A stretch of 64,000 bases of DNA. Origin: Scytalidium lignicola (Eukaryota > Ascomycota > Leotiomycetes). The notes beneath the pieces were generated by a model. That model worked only from the letters and a program-made list of their open reading frames with translations, was not told the origin of the DNA and ran no database searches. Each line of letters starts with the position of its first letter. The first letter of the stretch is position 1. Positions 47,662 through 58,589 of the stretch are shown in pieces. A program made the translations under genes and the position numbers. The DNA lies in contig NCSJ02000183.1 in NCBI GenBank assembly GCA_002812745.2, positions 1 to 64,000 on the forward strand, given 5' to 3'.

Positions 47662-48694
47662 TCATAAGGGACAACGACGTACAAGTTGGAATCTGACGGT
47701 GTCCCTGAATGCACCATTGAATTTGTTCTCCGGATCCCAATAGAGGGTACGCAGCCAGAGGTGTAGCCGGGGATACTCGTAGCGGATCATCTTCAGGTTG
47801 CACTTGAAGCTCGAAAAGTAGGAGACGTCGAAGCGGATCAGCGTCGAGAACAGCCGGATATCAGCATCAGTGATGTTCTTGCCGAACAGATAAGGCTGGT
47901 GTGCTGGGTCTGCCAGTTGTTCCTCCACCTTGTCCAGGGCTTCAAATAGAGGGAATAGACTGTACTCGTAGGCCTTCTGGGTGGAAGCAAACCCTACTTT
48001 GTAGACACCATCGTTGATATTGTGGTATGCAAAGTTCCTAAAGGTGTCCAGTTTATTCTTGAGAGTCAGTGGTAGGAAGCCTGCTTCGCCCTTGGTAGCC
48101 TCCCTCTTCTCCTCGGGGATGAGTGCGTCGAACTCGGTATAGACCATCTCAAGAATCTCGCTGGCGTTGTTGCTGACTATAGTCTCTACATCGCACGGTT
48201 AGCACAGTCAAGACCAACACACATGGTCGTGGTCGTCACCAACCTTTCTTGGTGTCCCACAGGATGGGCACAGAGCTTCTCCCGTTCCAGTCTGGGAACG
48301 CCTTCAAGTAGAGGTCTCTCAGATGGGTGAAGCCGTATCTCGGATCCTTGTCAGGTCCCGTCGTGCCGCTGAACGCCCAGCCTATCTCATCTGCTTTGTC
48401 GAGCTCAACCACCTCGATGATATCCTCGAGGCCCTTCAGCACACGAACTATGAGGATGCGGTGTGCCCAAGGGCAGGCATAATGGACGTATAGAACGTAT
48501 CGGTTCGCTTCCGCAGGGAAGTATGAGTCAGGATCTGTTGATACGAAGTTGCGGATCTTAGCCTCTGGTCTTCTAAAGTGACCGTCGTCGTCGGCGAAGC
48601 TACCAGGCTTCCAATCGGTCTTCACGGTGAATAGTCAGCTACAAAGTTTAGTATCGATAGAATGTTGCATTCTCACATCGTTCTTGACAGTCAT
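47662..48694 (-). CDS. Glutathionyl-hydroquinone reductase-type (omega/ECM4-like) GST
   Basis: Minus-strand gene, best model three exons: 48694-48677, 48619-48244 and 48185-47662, giving 305 residues. The first exon (MTVKND) is inferred because the next exon has no ATG. The thioredoxin-fold domain carries the active-site motif CPWAHR with the catalytic Cys, diagnostic of the S-glutathionyl-hydroquinone reductase group that reduces glutathione-quinone adducts. The all-helical C-terminal domain follows, with ITDADIRLFSTLIRFD. The segment GWAFSGTTGPDKDP matches the substrate-loop region of this group. Its place beside an anthraquinone-type cluster suggests quinone detoxification, but it could equally be an unrelated housekeeping neighbour. 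Confidence 0.8.
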
Positions 48695-49383
48695 ATTATC
48701 TGGAAGTTTTCGTTTTCGGGGTACTTGAGATGATGCTCGACGCTTCCGGTTGAGCGATTCCTACAGAAGCTTCTCTTGGGCTTTCTGTCCTGACTCGAGG
48801 GCGGATATATGTACGCAGGGTGAGAGGCAATACACGTGCGCGAAGTCGCGCAGACACCCTTGAAACTACATGGAGGTTGACGAATTTGGTAATGCTGTTT
48901 GCTAGCAGCATAGTCCAGCTAAAACATGCTATCTCCAAGCCTGGATTCTCGGAGGTGACTTTGCCCTTCTGCTTTCCGTGGAGACCACTAAGAGTCGGGC
49001 GTTGATCCATCTCTGCGAGGGTTTGACGACAGCACAGCGCTCAGCCAATCCCATCGCCAACAACCGCCCGACCCTCCGAGCAGCGCATGGGGATGCAAGC
49101 GCCATAGCCGATCGTCCGAACTGCTCTTGTGGATCCTGTACGTCCTTCAACTGAAGAGATGGATTTTTGGCCCATAGAAAATAGAGCTACTGTCCATATT
49201 ATCTGTTATCAAACCATGTGGCCGGTGAAAGACGCGTTATGCGCAATGCAGCCTCGCCATAACGCAATCAAGCCAGCTCGCCGTCCACACAATGTATAAG
49301 TGTCTACTGTTTCGCCGAGAAGGCATCGTCGCAGTTGCAGACAAGTATATTGATATTAAGATTTCTGTTACCGTTGCACAATC
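48695..49383. promoter_or_regulatory. Divergent promoter region between GST and transporter genes
   Basis: Non-coding region between genes transcribed away from each other. Minus-strand frames at 48696-49150 are GC-rich but show no domain, so I do not call a gene. Confidence 0.3.
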
Positions 49384-51310
49384 ATGTCTGACACAAAGGA
49401 GACCGGCGTGATCCATGAACCCACCGTCCAGGTGCTGCACCCAAAGCGAAGATGGGTCAGCTACTTCTGGGATACTCTGGACAAACCAAAGGAAGAACGA
49501 AGATTCTTGTTCAAGCTTGATGCGGCGCTGCTCACTTTTTCTTGTCTTGGTTTGTCACAGCTCGCCGTTGCAGATCGAGACCTCGTTGTGCTAACATGGA
49601 GACCAGGGTTCTTCATCAAGTATATGGACCAGATCAATGTCAACGTCGCTTTTGTTTCTGGAATGTTAGTGCGAATCGGGAATTGAAGAAGTTTGGGCAT
49701 ATGACTGAATGTGATGCAGGAAGGAAGACCTTAACCTCTATGGTAACCAACTCAACTACTTCCAGACAGCTTTCACCGTCGGCAACATTCTTTCACAAGT
49801 TCCGAGTAATATCATCCTTACCCGAGTTCCTGCGCACATCTGGATTCCCGCCAACGAGGTTCGCATTCTCAAGATCTAACAGGCAGCAATGGGTGACTGA
49901 CATAGGCATAACAGGTGATCTGGTCCATCCTAACGTTCTGCCTCAGCCAGGCAAAGACAACCACGCAAATCATCGTCATCCGCTTCTTCGTAGGCAAGTA
50001 CACATAGATTGCTCCAAACACGAACAAAAAACTAATGATTGTCACAGGCCTCGTTGAGGGCACATTCTATCCTGGTCTCCAGTACATCATCGGCTCCTGG
50101 TATCGCAAAGATGAGCTCGCAAAGCGTACCTGTATCTTCCATATCAGCAGTGTCTTAGGCGCTATGTTCTCTGGCTACCTGATGGCTGGTGTGTACCATC
50201 TCGGTGACAGTAGCAAATACGCCGGATGGCAGTGGTACGTATCTGATGCTCAGAGGTCTGCAACACATCGAAGCTGATCATGCCCTTTAAGGCTCTTCAT
50301 CATCGACGGTGTCATCTCGCTTCCTATCGCTTTGGGTGGATTCTTCTTCTACCCTGACGTTCCTGAAGCTAAAAAGCCTTGGTACCTATCAGAATCGGTA
50401 AGCACTTATCTATCACTTTGACTTCCTGTGCAAATACTGACACGTAGAATAGGACATCAAGCTTGCTCAGAAGCGAATGGAGCTGGAGGGTCGCAAGCCG
50501 AGAGCCAAGTACACGGTCGCCAAGGTTAAGAAGATTTTGACCTCGTGGCATATATATGCTCTCACTCTCACCTATACGTATGTATTCTGCTTAGAATAGT
50601 GCCAGATATGTCGCTAAGCTTATCAACAGCTTCTGGGCCAATAGTGTCGTCGGTGCTGCAGCTCCAGCGTTCACCTTGTTCCTAAAGGCTTCGGGTTATT
50701 CAGTCGGCTTGATCAACGCTTACGGCACTTTGCCATTTGCGGTGCAAGCGGGTATAGAACTCACATATGCCTGGTCGTCTGATACTATTCTGAAGGGTCG
50801 ACGCTGGCCTCCCATCATCTTTGGATCTGTTGTAACCATCATTGCTGCTGGCTCATTGGCAGTTTGGGATATCAGCTCCGGCTGGAAATGGGCATGCTTC
50901 CTCTTCGGAGGTGTCGGTGGAGCAACTGGTGGTCTCTTCTTCGCGTAAGGTCGCCCCCATCTCAACGTGATCAACAGATATATTAATGTCTACTTCTCAG
51001 CTGGGCCAACGAAATTACGAGCGCGGATAACGAAGAGCGTGCCATAGTCATCGGCGCGATGAACCAGTTCGGCAACACTGTCTCTGCCTGGTTGCCACTG
51101 ATCGTGTTCCAGCAGGTTGATTCTCCCAGATACCACAAGGGCTGGGTCACGCTCACTGCTATCAACTCAGCTCTCATTATCTCGACACTGGTCACCTGGC
51201 AGCTGCAGAAGAGGGAGGATGCGAAGAGGGCTGTGGTTGAGGACTCGAATGATGGCACAGAGAACACGAGCGTGGACGTGATACCTGTTACTACTTGGGA
51301 AAAGTTTTAA
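49384..51310 (+). CDS. Dal5/Tna1-type MFS transporter (anion:cation symporter family)
   Basis: Nine exons joined in frame to 494 residues: 49384-49549, 49607-49664, 49720-49858, 49915-49993, 50048-50234, 50292-50397, 50453-50577, 50630-50944, 51001-51310. Family marks: [20 protein letters not shown] in TM1 and the following loop, [38 protein letters not shown], and [11 protein letters not shown], all typical of fungal allantoate/pantothenate/nicotinate permeases. The intron after RFFV starts GCAAGT, a GC-AG intron. Such transporters move small carboxylates or vitamins inward. Adjacent to the polyketide tailoring genes, it could import a precursor or be an unrelated boundary gene. No efflux-pump (DHA) motifs are present. 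Confidence 0.85.
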
Positions 51311-51779
51311 AGTTGACGACTGGATTATAATGTTTGACAACTGGGCACATTCTACGTAGAAATCTTCACCAACCCTCTCCTTGACTATCACTCAAGCATT
51401 GCTCCAGGTAGTGATGCATAGGTGGTTACGAGGCGGAGGCCCGCCGATGACCATGATAGTGCTGCATCTTCTGAACGACGATTGTACAGACGCGGGCTTA
51501 ATAGTGATACCATGGACGAAAACTTTAATGAAAATAACATTCCAGATGGTCGTTATCCGCTAGCTTCCAAATAAGACGAGGGGTGCACGACGCTCGCAAG
51601 TGACGGGCACTAGTAATTAGGCTATAACAGCGGCAGGACAGCCAATCTCCGAGGGAACCTGAAGACACCATACTCCTTGACGGTAATGTTTTAAACATGA
51701 TCGAGTTACATACATACGTATCCAGTTGGCAAGTATATTGGCGAGTATCAAGTACTATTTTAACTTTGGTATTTCATGA
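51311..51779. other. Convergent 3' flanks
   Basis: Short non-coding stretch between convergent transporter and questin-oxidase-like genes. No feature assigned. Confidence 0.3.
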
Positions 51780-53114
51780 TCATTCCAATGCCGGAATGTG
51801 TGCCCAACCTTCATCAAAGCCCACGCCCCATATCCACTTCTCCATAATATCCCGATCGACAGTGGAATCGTAAGCCATCTGGGCAATCTTCAACCAAGAA
51901 TCTCCTTGAATAGGAAAAACCTTCTTGTCGTCGGTATTAACTTTATTCGAGTATTCTTCTCCGTTCTTCAATGCTCGTACTGCCTTGATCAGATGACCGT
52001 CATCGTGTGTCTTCAAAACGGCCTGAAAGAGAGTCTGCCAGTTGTATCCAGCGCTGCGATCAGGTATGTAGTTTGTGATATCTTCCAGCCGAAGCTCAAC
52101 CGCTCCACTTGCCGCGTACCACATCAGGTCGATCCGGCCTTTCCACTCCACAAGACGTGCCTTGTCTTCACGTGCGATCCAGTCTTGCTCAGATAGAACA
52201 GTCAGAGCGATAGAAGCAGTCAGGGCGTGCAGATGGAAAAAATCGAGTTTTCGTGCCTTGCCAGGTCGCTGCGCTGCTCCAGCAGTGTAAGCGGAGCTAT
52301 TGATCGTCTCGGCCAGACCTCGTTCGAGATCATCCAGTTTTATCCGGAATTGCGCTGCGATATCTACCAACAGTGGTTGATTCTTAGGTCTAAGCACACC
52401 ATGTCGCACTCTTGCTGGGCCATCCGTGAAGTCGAACGGAGCATTACGAAGACTTTCGTTGTCGTGTACGGAGTGTAGAAGCTCGACCAAGGGTTTGCTG
52501 TATCTTGTTGATTTGGCGGCTTCCTGTTCAGCGCGAAAAAGATACTCCTCGGTGCCCATTGAGTCATGTGATGCTGCTTGGGCGAGGCCCTCTGCCACAA
52601 TACTTGGCTGTGCGAACTCAACACCCAGTGCTAGGTGGATGAGTGGGTGATATAGGCCCTCGAACAGCTGTGCAAAAATCTTTTCGGCATTTCGACTCTT
52701 GCTGAAGACGTGTTCCTGCACAACAGCCACCCATCCCTTCGCCTCGATTTCTCGTGAGAAAAATGCTAGAAAATTCGGGTACTGGTCTAAATGACCCATT
52801 CGCTTCAGGAATTCGTCTGGATCTCGAAGCGCATCGATGATTGCAGGATCCTTGGGTGGTGGTGGACGTTGGATATCTACGCCATCATCGAATGCCCGCT
52901 GAAGATCTGCCGGACTGCCACCAAGCGCGAACACGTTGAGTACGGAATGCGTGATATGGTTGTGACCTGCAACTTCTCTCCAGAACATGTGATTTTCGTC
53001 ATGGTTCTTCTGCAATATCCGGCTTGCCGCCTCGAATGATTCATCGGTCTTTCCAGGAGCGTGAATGAGACCAAGATGGTCTGGGGTAAGCTGAATCACT
53101 GACGCTGAAGCCAT
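51780..53114 (-). CDS. Questin oxidase-like protein (DUF4243 family)
   Basis: Intronless, 444 residues, ATG at 53114 (MASASVIQL). The DUF4243/questin-oxidase signature is present: NHITHSVLNVFALGGSPADL near residue 55, HPLIHLALGVEFAQPSIVAEGLAQAA around 160-185, LDFFHLHALTASIALTVL around 300, and a C-terminal WLKIAQMAYDSTVD. Characterised homologues (GedK in geodin and TpcI in trypacidin biosynthesis, as I recall them) open the anthraquinone ring of questin in a Baeyer-Villiger-like oxidation to give sulochrin-type benzophenones. The conserved His residues are kept and there are no stops. Its neighbours laccase, EthD decarboxylase and anthrone oxidase are the same partners as in those clusters, which strongly supports the function. 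Confidence 0.87.
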   Translation of the reverse strand: MASASVIQLTPDHLGLIHAPGKTDESFEAASRILQKNHDENHMFWREVAGHNHITHSVLNVFALGGSPADLQRAFDDGVDIQRPPPPKDPAIIDALRDPDEFLKRMGHLDQYPNFLAFFSREIEAKGWVAVVQEHVFSKSRNAEKIFAQLFEGLYHPLIHLALGVEFAQPSIVAEGLAQAASHDSMGTEEYLFRAEQEAAKSTRYSKPLVELLHSVHDNESLRNAPFDFTDGPARVRHGVLRPKNQPLLVDIAAQFRIKLDDLERGLAETINSSAYTAGAAQRPGKARKLDFFHLHALTASIALTVLSEQDWIAREDKARLVEWKGRIDLMWYAASGAVELRLEDITNYIPDRSAGYNWQTLFQAVLKTHDDGHLIKAVRALKNGEEYSNKVNTDDKKVFPIQGDSWLKIAQMAYDSTVDRDIMEKWIWGVGFDEGWAHIPALE

Positions 53115-53624
53115 CTTCAAATGTTCAAACTAGAGCAAATTTACCAGAATTAATAAAGTTTACGCAAGATGATAATAGGGTTACCAGCTATCTGACTGTC
53201 TATGTTGCTGCTTTGGTCCCTCATGCACAACAATAGTCCCTCAAATACACGGAGGCGGTACTCGGGTAGCATGAAAGGACCGGTCGACAAGCGGTTCCAT
53301 CGGACATGCATGTCGGTAATCAAGGCATATTTTTAATCCGAGGTGAATATCTCCGACAGAATAACACAGTTATGACTTCGGGGTCATATCAAAGGACTCA
53401 TAGCAAGGCTATGAGACCACAACTGAGCTTGATTTTGCATAAAAATGCTGATGTAGTCCTAAAGTCGACACGGTGTACACATGATTGTGATTCTAAAGTA
53501 TATACATGAATCTAAAATTTTTATTTATTTATTTTGTCTTTTCGAGGATACCAAAAGCCAACAGTGTGCACCTGACTGTTTATCGACACCATTCCATTTC
53601 TGCCACCTCTTATTTTCCCAGATC
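53115..53624. promoter_or_regulatory. Promoter of the questin-oxidase-like gene
   Basis: Upstream region of the minus-strand gene. At 53284-53294 it contains TCGACAAGCGG, fitting the AflR-type consensus TCGN5CGR, and near 53310 a palindromic CGGACATGCATGTC word. A consensus this loose occurs by chance about once per kilobase, so binding is only a suggestion. Confidence 0.3.
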
Positions 53625-55795
53625 TCAAATACCTGAGTCCTCTATCGTCGCATTGTGAGGTATATTTACAGTGTTGTACCATTTAGCCCACGACTTGCAT
53701 CGATCGTTAAACTCAGGAAGCACGCCGCTACGTTCTAATAGAGGCTTGATCTTGCTCGGCTGCTCGATAAACTGCAGCGAGAGGCCTGCACTCGAGTGGA
53801 ACGCAATATGACAGTGGAAGAGCCAGGCACCTGGGTTATTGATCTGGAAAGCGATGACGGCCCATCCGTCAATGTTAATATCGATCACGTCTCGTCGGGC
53901 TGGGTTCTCAAAGTTGAGCACAGGTTCGTCGGGTATCTCGCCATCTCCTTGCGCTAGGATATTGAAATCGTGGCCATGTAGATGCATCGGATGCACTGAA
54001 GGCGTCAAATTACGCGGAATGTCGGTGGGCAGTAGCGTATAGTTTGACGTGATGACGAAGTATACCCATTCGTCAGTTTCATAATCCAGGATGAAAGGAA
54101 CCGCTTCTGCTGGCAATGACACGTTGCTCTTCGTTGCATATTGCCAAAGCGAGGGCTCTGTCCATGAGACGAATTGTGGGGTTTCCTGTATCACCCATTT
54201 GCGTACAGTTCCTGGATAATCCGATGCGTTGGGATAAGCTTGCTGGCCAAGCTTAAGGTAGTCCTCCGGACCGATTCCTTTGACCCTTGTACCGACGTTC
54301 TGCTTAACGACTGGAATGAGGTTCTTTGGTTCGGGATCAGCGCATCCAAAGTCGAGATGTTGGTCTTCGGGTGTATATGGGTCGCTTGTGTCCGCGGCGT
54401 CATACCTGATGACACCGACCTTGTTTGAAATAGGGATCAGTTCTGGCTCGGCGCAATACTGCGCATTGACCCAGAAGTTGGTTCCGTTCACCGGATCTGC
54501 GTTTGTCTCGATGATGAACTCATATCGCTGCCCTGTTCGAGGTCAGAATATGCTAGGCAACGATCTCAGAGTATGGAACATACCAATCCCTATATTGAGA
54601 ACAGACACCGTATATGGCTCAATCGGCACGAAATCCGTTTGAATGATTGTCAGATTGTGACCATCGATCCAGAAGGTATAGGTTAGAAGTGTTGATGTGT
54701 TGATAATTCCGATCTTATATGTCTTGTTCTTGCTCACGACAACTTCATATAAGTCTCCCTGATCTTGAAATTTCCCTTTCCCATTGAGTACATAGGAGTC
54801 TGGAAGAGCTGCTAAGAATGTGGTCTCGCCAACCCACTCAAGGCCAAAAACGTCAGCATGGTACCAATCGCTCAGGACCCAGGGTCCAAGGTCTTCGTCC
54901 CAGTTCGCACTGGATGGTCCATGTATCACAATTGGACCTGAAATCTAGTCGTTAGTGACAAACACAGTGAGACTCCCATCGAAAGAACACACCATAAAGG
55001 CCATTACTGTCTATATGCGAGTCAGCTCAGCACGCGGATATTTGATAGAGGAACACGAACATTGCAAACTTAAGTGACCATGGTACCATGATGTTCCGTA
55101 CTGCATAGCTCGGAACTCATAGACTTGAGTATCAAGTGGCTGTTTTCTATGTCAACAAGTCACCCCTCATCATGGTCATGGATTGGTATGTACCTTGCTG
55201 GGACACTGCGTCACACCAGGAACGCCATCTAACCAGTTGGTCTGGTACTGACGGATGCCATGCCAATGTATTGATGTGCCGTTATAATCTTCTGTGAAAT
55301 TATTGTGCACAGTGACCCCTACATTATACACATGGTCAGTCGTATACACGAACGCGGAAAATCAACGTACGGATTGTATCTCCCCAATTGGCTTCCAGTG
55401 TAGGCCCCGGGTACTGACCTGCAACTTGTATGAGTGCCACGTCTGAAACTAAAGACTGATGTCCCAACCATTGACTACTTGTGCGAATTTTGGGAAGCCG
55501 TCTGGCGTAACCCATTGCTGAGAGAGGGTGAACTTGTACTGTGATTGTATTTTAGTCTCAATAGTCAGTGCGTTGTGAAATTCGGGCAATGTACCTCGAC
55601 TAGTTTGCCCGGTGGTACTACAGAGTTGTTTGTGTAATCGCTGTAGATATCAAAGCCATCGATCCAGATGCTCCGATTATTGGGTCCATACCCATTGTCA
55701 ACTCCCTGAGGTGCATTAACAGTAGGACTTGCAAACGTGGAGACGATAAAGAGGCACAGAGTCTGAACTCGGCCGAATGCATTCCTAGAATGCAT
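53625..55795 (-). CDS. Laccase-type multicopper oxidase (dihydrogeodin/sulochrin oxidase-like)
   Basis: Eight exons joined in frame to 600 residues: 55795-55595, 55538-55469, 55418-55371, 55318-55194, 55139-55061, 55010-54993, 54937-54584, 54532-53625. A signal peptide ([17 protein letters not shown]) precedes three cupredoxin domains. All four copper-binding blocks are present: HWHG in [13 protein letters not shown], HxH in [19 protein letters not shown], and [16 protein letters not shown]. The axial type-1 position 10 residues after the Cys is Leu, typical of higher-potential fungal laccases. In geodin-type clusters such an enzyme couples the ring-opened benzophenone into a spiro-grisan product. 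Very short exon 6 (18 nt) is conserved-looking but inferred from splice signals. Confidence 0.87.
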
Positions 55796-56339
55796 TTCGT
55801 GAAACAAGATATTCGTCTAAGGAAAAACAGAACTTTCAATTGACATGCATCTCCCTGCAACTACGATATGCGTGCGTTTGATCTACTGCTATTTAAATTA
55901 TGTAAGTGAACGTGAATTGCGCTGTTTCCGCGCACTGATTCGGCTTGCAAATCAATACCCCGATGTCCGCATGCGGCGATGGACACCTCACCCGGGGTAA
56001 AAATTCTCGACCGAAAATCATGAAGGGGGCAGTTCCTGAGTCTGTGGTGATGGGACGATGGAGTAATTGGTAGTTATAGCTGAGAAATAAGTGAAGTAGC
56101 ACCACGATGAGCTTGAACGCGATCATATCTGGTTTTTCTGCGTGGAGCTATTTTTATATTGTAGTAAACTTTGGGCAGACACTTGAATCGATTGCTTACT
56201 CCGACGGCACTAGTACAGCATAAGCATTATCATTTATGAAAAGCTACAGGGTATTATTTCTGGCCCAACTGTGATTGAAATAGATCTCATTGTGAACAAG
56301 TATATGGCTATCACAAGGCCAAATATCATACAAAAATTT
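55796..56339. promoter_or_regulatory. Laccase promoter region
   Basis: Upstream of the minus-strand laccase gene. Contains a perfect 10-bp palindrome CCGCATGCGG at 55967-55976, an everted pair of CGG half-sites such as Zn2Cys6 factors bind, and TCGACCGA at about 56008. No gene is seen. Confidence 0.35.
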
Positions 56340-56933
56340 CTAATTCAACCCATCTACCGCCTCACCATCCCTCACGAATTCCTCGACCCATCCAATAGTC
56401 ATCCTGCCATTACCCAAATTAACGTATGAAATACCAATGATATTTGATAAAATGGTGACAGGACTTACATGCTTCTCTTCGTGTCAGCAAAATTCTCATG
56501 GTCACTTATAAGGTGTTCCTTGTACCACGGATCTTCCTTCATCCTCTTATAATCCTCAAGACTCTCAAAGATGACTTGACTGAAACAATCAAAGTCCGCA
56601 ATATTGGACATTTGATGGTCAAAAAGTTGAGACATTAATGAGCGAGTAGTGATGGGATTGTGAATCTTTTGGTTACCCGTCAGTAAGTATGCCTTAATCC
56701 TCCCGAAAATGGAGACGGGTCATGAGAGTGTGTACCATCGTCCATCTTCGCACACCGTACTTTACCATCAGATCTTTGGTTAAGGGCGCGGACACTTTTG
56801 TCATATGACGTCGATATGCCTCCTCGCTCATGCCTGGCTTACGATAACCGCAAATAGTCAAGCACAGGTACTTGGTTGGCTTCAAACCATTTGTTTGGGA
56901 TTCAACCTCTTGCGATGTAACTTCTTGTGTCAT
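56340..56933 (-). CDS. EthD-domain decarboxylase (TpcK/GedI/MdpH1-like)
   Basis: Three exons, 56933-56736, 56665-56469 and 56403-56340, give 152 residues in frame. The EthD/dabb-type ferredoxin fold is marked by [20 protein letters not shown] near residue 33, YGVRRWTM near 60, then [18 protein letters not shown] and [15 protein letters not shown] at the end. Homologues in emodin-type pathways (trypacidin, geodin, agnestin, monodictyphenone) act on atrochrysone carboxylic acid, removing CO2 on the way to emodin anthrone. The gene is head-to-head with the DUF1772 anthrone oxidase, its functional partner, over 392 bp. It is a stand-alone gene here, not fused to the oxidase. Start at 56933 in the context ATCATGAC. 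Confidence 0.87.
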
Positions 56934-57325
56934 GATGTGACTTTTCCGAGCTCAATTTGATGAATTATGGCTTGAAAAAGAGACAAGTATGTGGCCGTAG
57001 GCTAGTTCCAAGAGTTGTCATGTATGTATGACTAATGTAAAATCAGAAATCTCCTGTACGGTTCTTGTGTCTTGTGATTGTAGAAAGAGCAGGGCTGTCG
57101 GATCCGGAGCTCGACCTATGTTTCGTGCATACGTAGCCGATGTCCGCAGCTCGGCAAACAAGTAATCTTCTCCACGCCATGTAGGTGATCCATAGCCATG
57201 TTTCTGGGAGCTCCAGGATGAACTCATAAGTAAGTTTTTTTTTTGATTTTTTGCTACACAGCAAGTCGCCTTGATTAAATGGTGCAGCAATTGTCTACAA
57301 CCTAGTGTCCCATTATTAGTAGACG
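56934..57325. promoter_or_regulatory. Bidirectional promoter (decarboxylase / anthrone oxidase)
   Basis: 392 bp between two divergent genes that act on the same intermediate. It holds CGGATCCG at 57099-57106, an inverted pair of CGG half-sites two bases apart, consistent with control by a Zn2Cys6 factor such as the one at 62285-63709. Confidence 0.45.
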
Positions 57326-57880
57326 ATGGTGCAAACAACGGAGACGGTACTGCAGGCAACTGCAGTAGTTGCCGGGTCTTTCTTGTCTGGTATGTATTGT
57401 TTTTTGATTGAATTTGGAGCAACTTCTAATTGTCCTCGTCCAGGTGCAATGATGAGCCTTTCACTTGTAGCAGTACCAGTCTTCCTTGACACGGACACAC
57501 AACCTTCCCATCTACTCGCTCATTTCGTCCGGCTATACCACTACGGACATCGACTAATGCCATCGCTGGCTGTGGGGACATTTACGTTGTATGCAACCTC
57601 ATCATACAAAGCCCACGCAGTAGACGAGATATGGTTGAAGCCTTTACTAGCAGGCGTCATTACACTCTCGCTGGTACCGTTCACTTGGGTTACGATGACA
57701 CCAACAAACTATGCGCTGTTTGACCTGTACGACCAGGGGAAGGCTGAAAAGAAGGTTGATTTTGGCCAGGTGCGGAGACTTGTAGTGAAATGGAACTGGC
57801 TTCATATTGTTCGCTCTCTGTTCCCACTATTGGGCGCGGTTCTGGGAGGTACGCATGTATTGCATCAGCTAGGGTTTTGA
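57326..57880 (+). CDS. Anthrone oxidase (DUF1772 family)
   Basis: Two exons, 57326-57389 and 57444-57880, spliced by a 54-bp intron that joins FLSG to AMMSLSLVAVPVF; 166 residues. The product has four predicted membrane helices and family marks: GAMMSLSLVAVPVFLDT early, LVPFTWVTMTPTNYALFDL in the middle, and VVKWNWLHIVRSLFPLLGA near the end. DUF1772 proteins such as HypC and GedH/TpcL oxidise anthrones to anthraquinones (emodin anthrone to emodin) without a flavin or heme motif. Divergent transcription with the EthD decarboxylase supports sequential action. The membrane location agrees with a lipophilic substrate. Confidence 0.87.
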   Translation: MVQTTETVLQATAVVAGSFLSGMYCFLIEFGATSNCPRPGAMMSLSLVAVPVFLDTDTQPSHLLAHFVRLYHYGHRLMPSLAVGTFTLYATSSYKAHAVDEIWLKPLLAGVITLSLVPFTWVTMTPTNYALFDLYDQGKAEKKVDFGQVRRLVVKWNWLHIVRSLFPLLGAVLGGTHVLHQLGF

Positions 57881-58589
57881 TCGATTTGGCCCGTGTATTG
57901 ATCCCATCAAGACGGCGTGCAGTTATAGTATCGTATCAATCATAGAGGACTGTACATCTGAGGTATGGACATGGTTCCATCGTCGACGTCGTGAGTTCTT
58001 GCCTGAGGTTTGGGGACTGCACAGCCAACGACTTCCGATCAACGCCAAACGCGGGATCGGCCATGCTCCACCCCGAGCAGCCCCACCCCGACGCTTCACT
58101 CCGAGCACTGCCGACTGCGACTTCCGACATGCGACGCCAGACGCGCGACGTCCGATACACGACTTCCGATCCTGTGACCCTTTGATTCGCGACAGCCATG
58201 GCTGGTATCATTACGAGTGTATATCGACCGATGAATACATGCCTTCCCATATCGTGTAGTAGCACGTACTCCCTACAATACTCCAGGCCGAAGCATCTTC
58301 TGTCCGCTGTTTGAGCCGAGGGTGGCGTAGCTGTCGAGACTACTCCGTAATATAGTGGCACCACTAAGAGCTTGACATAGAAACATGCCGTGATTGCAGA
58401 GATAGAGACAAGACTACGCCGACCACAGGCCGCACCGAATATGCAACGTTGATCTGTCAGCTAGATGGCATCTCATTCAGTCTTCGAAAGTCGTGATACA
58501 CTCAGCCATAGCGAACAGCATACTAAATTGACTTTGCTATTGATGTCCATGCGTTGAATCTATTCTGGAAAGGAGACCAAATCGCAAGA
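57881..58589. promoter_or_regulatory. Methyltransferase promoter region with clustered TCCGA words
   Basis: Between tandem plus-strand genes. The segment 58025-58170 carries several TTCCGA/TCCGA words in one orientation and CCGACATGCGA at 58124-58134, which on the minus strand fits TCGN5CGG. Their clustering in a cluster promoter is suggestive of Zn2Cys6 binding but not proof. Confidence 0.35.

Noticed and set aside
48696..49150. GC-rich minus-strand frames between the GST and transporter genes
   Set aside because: Two overlapping frames, neither with a recognisable domain; likely promoter sequence.
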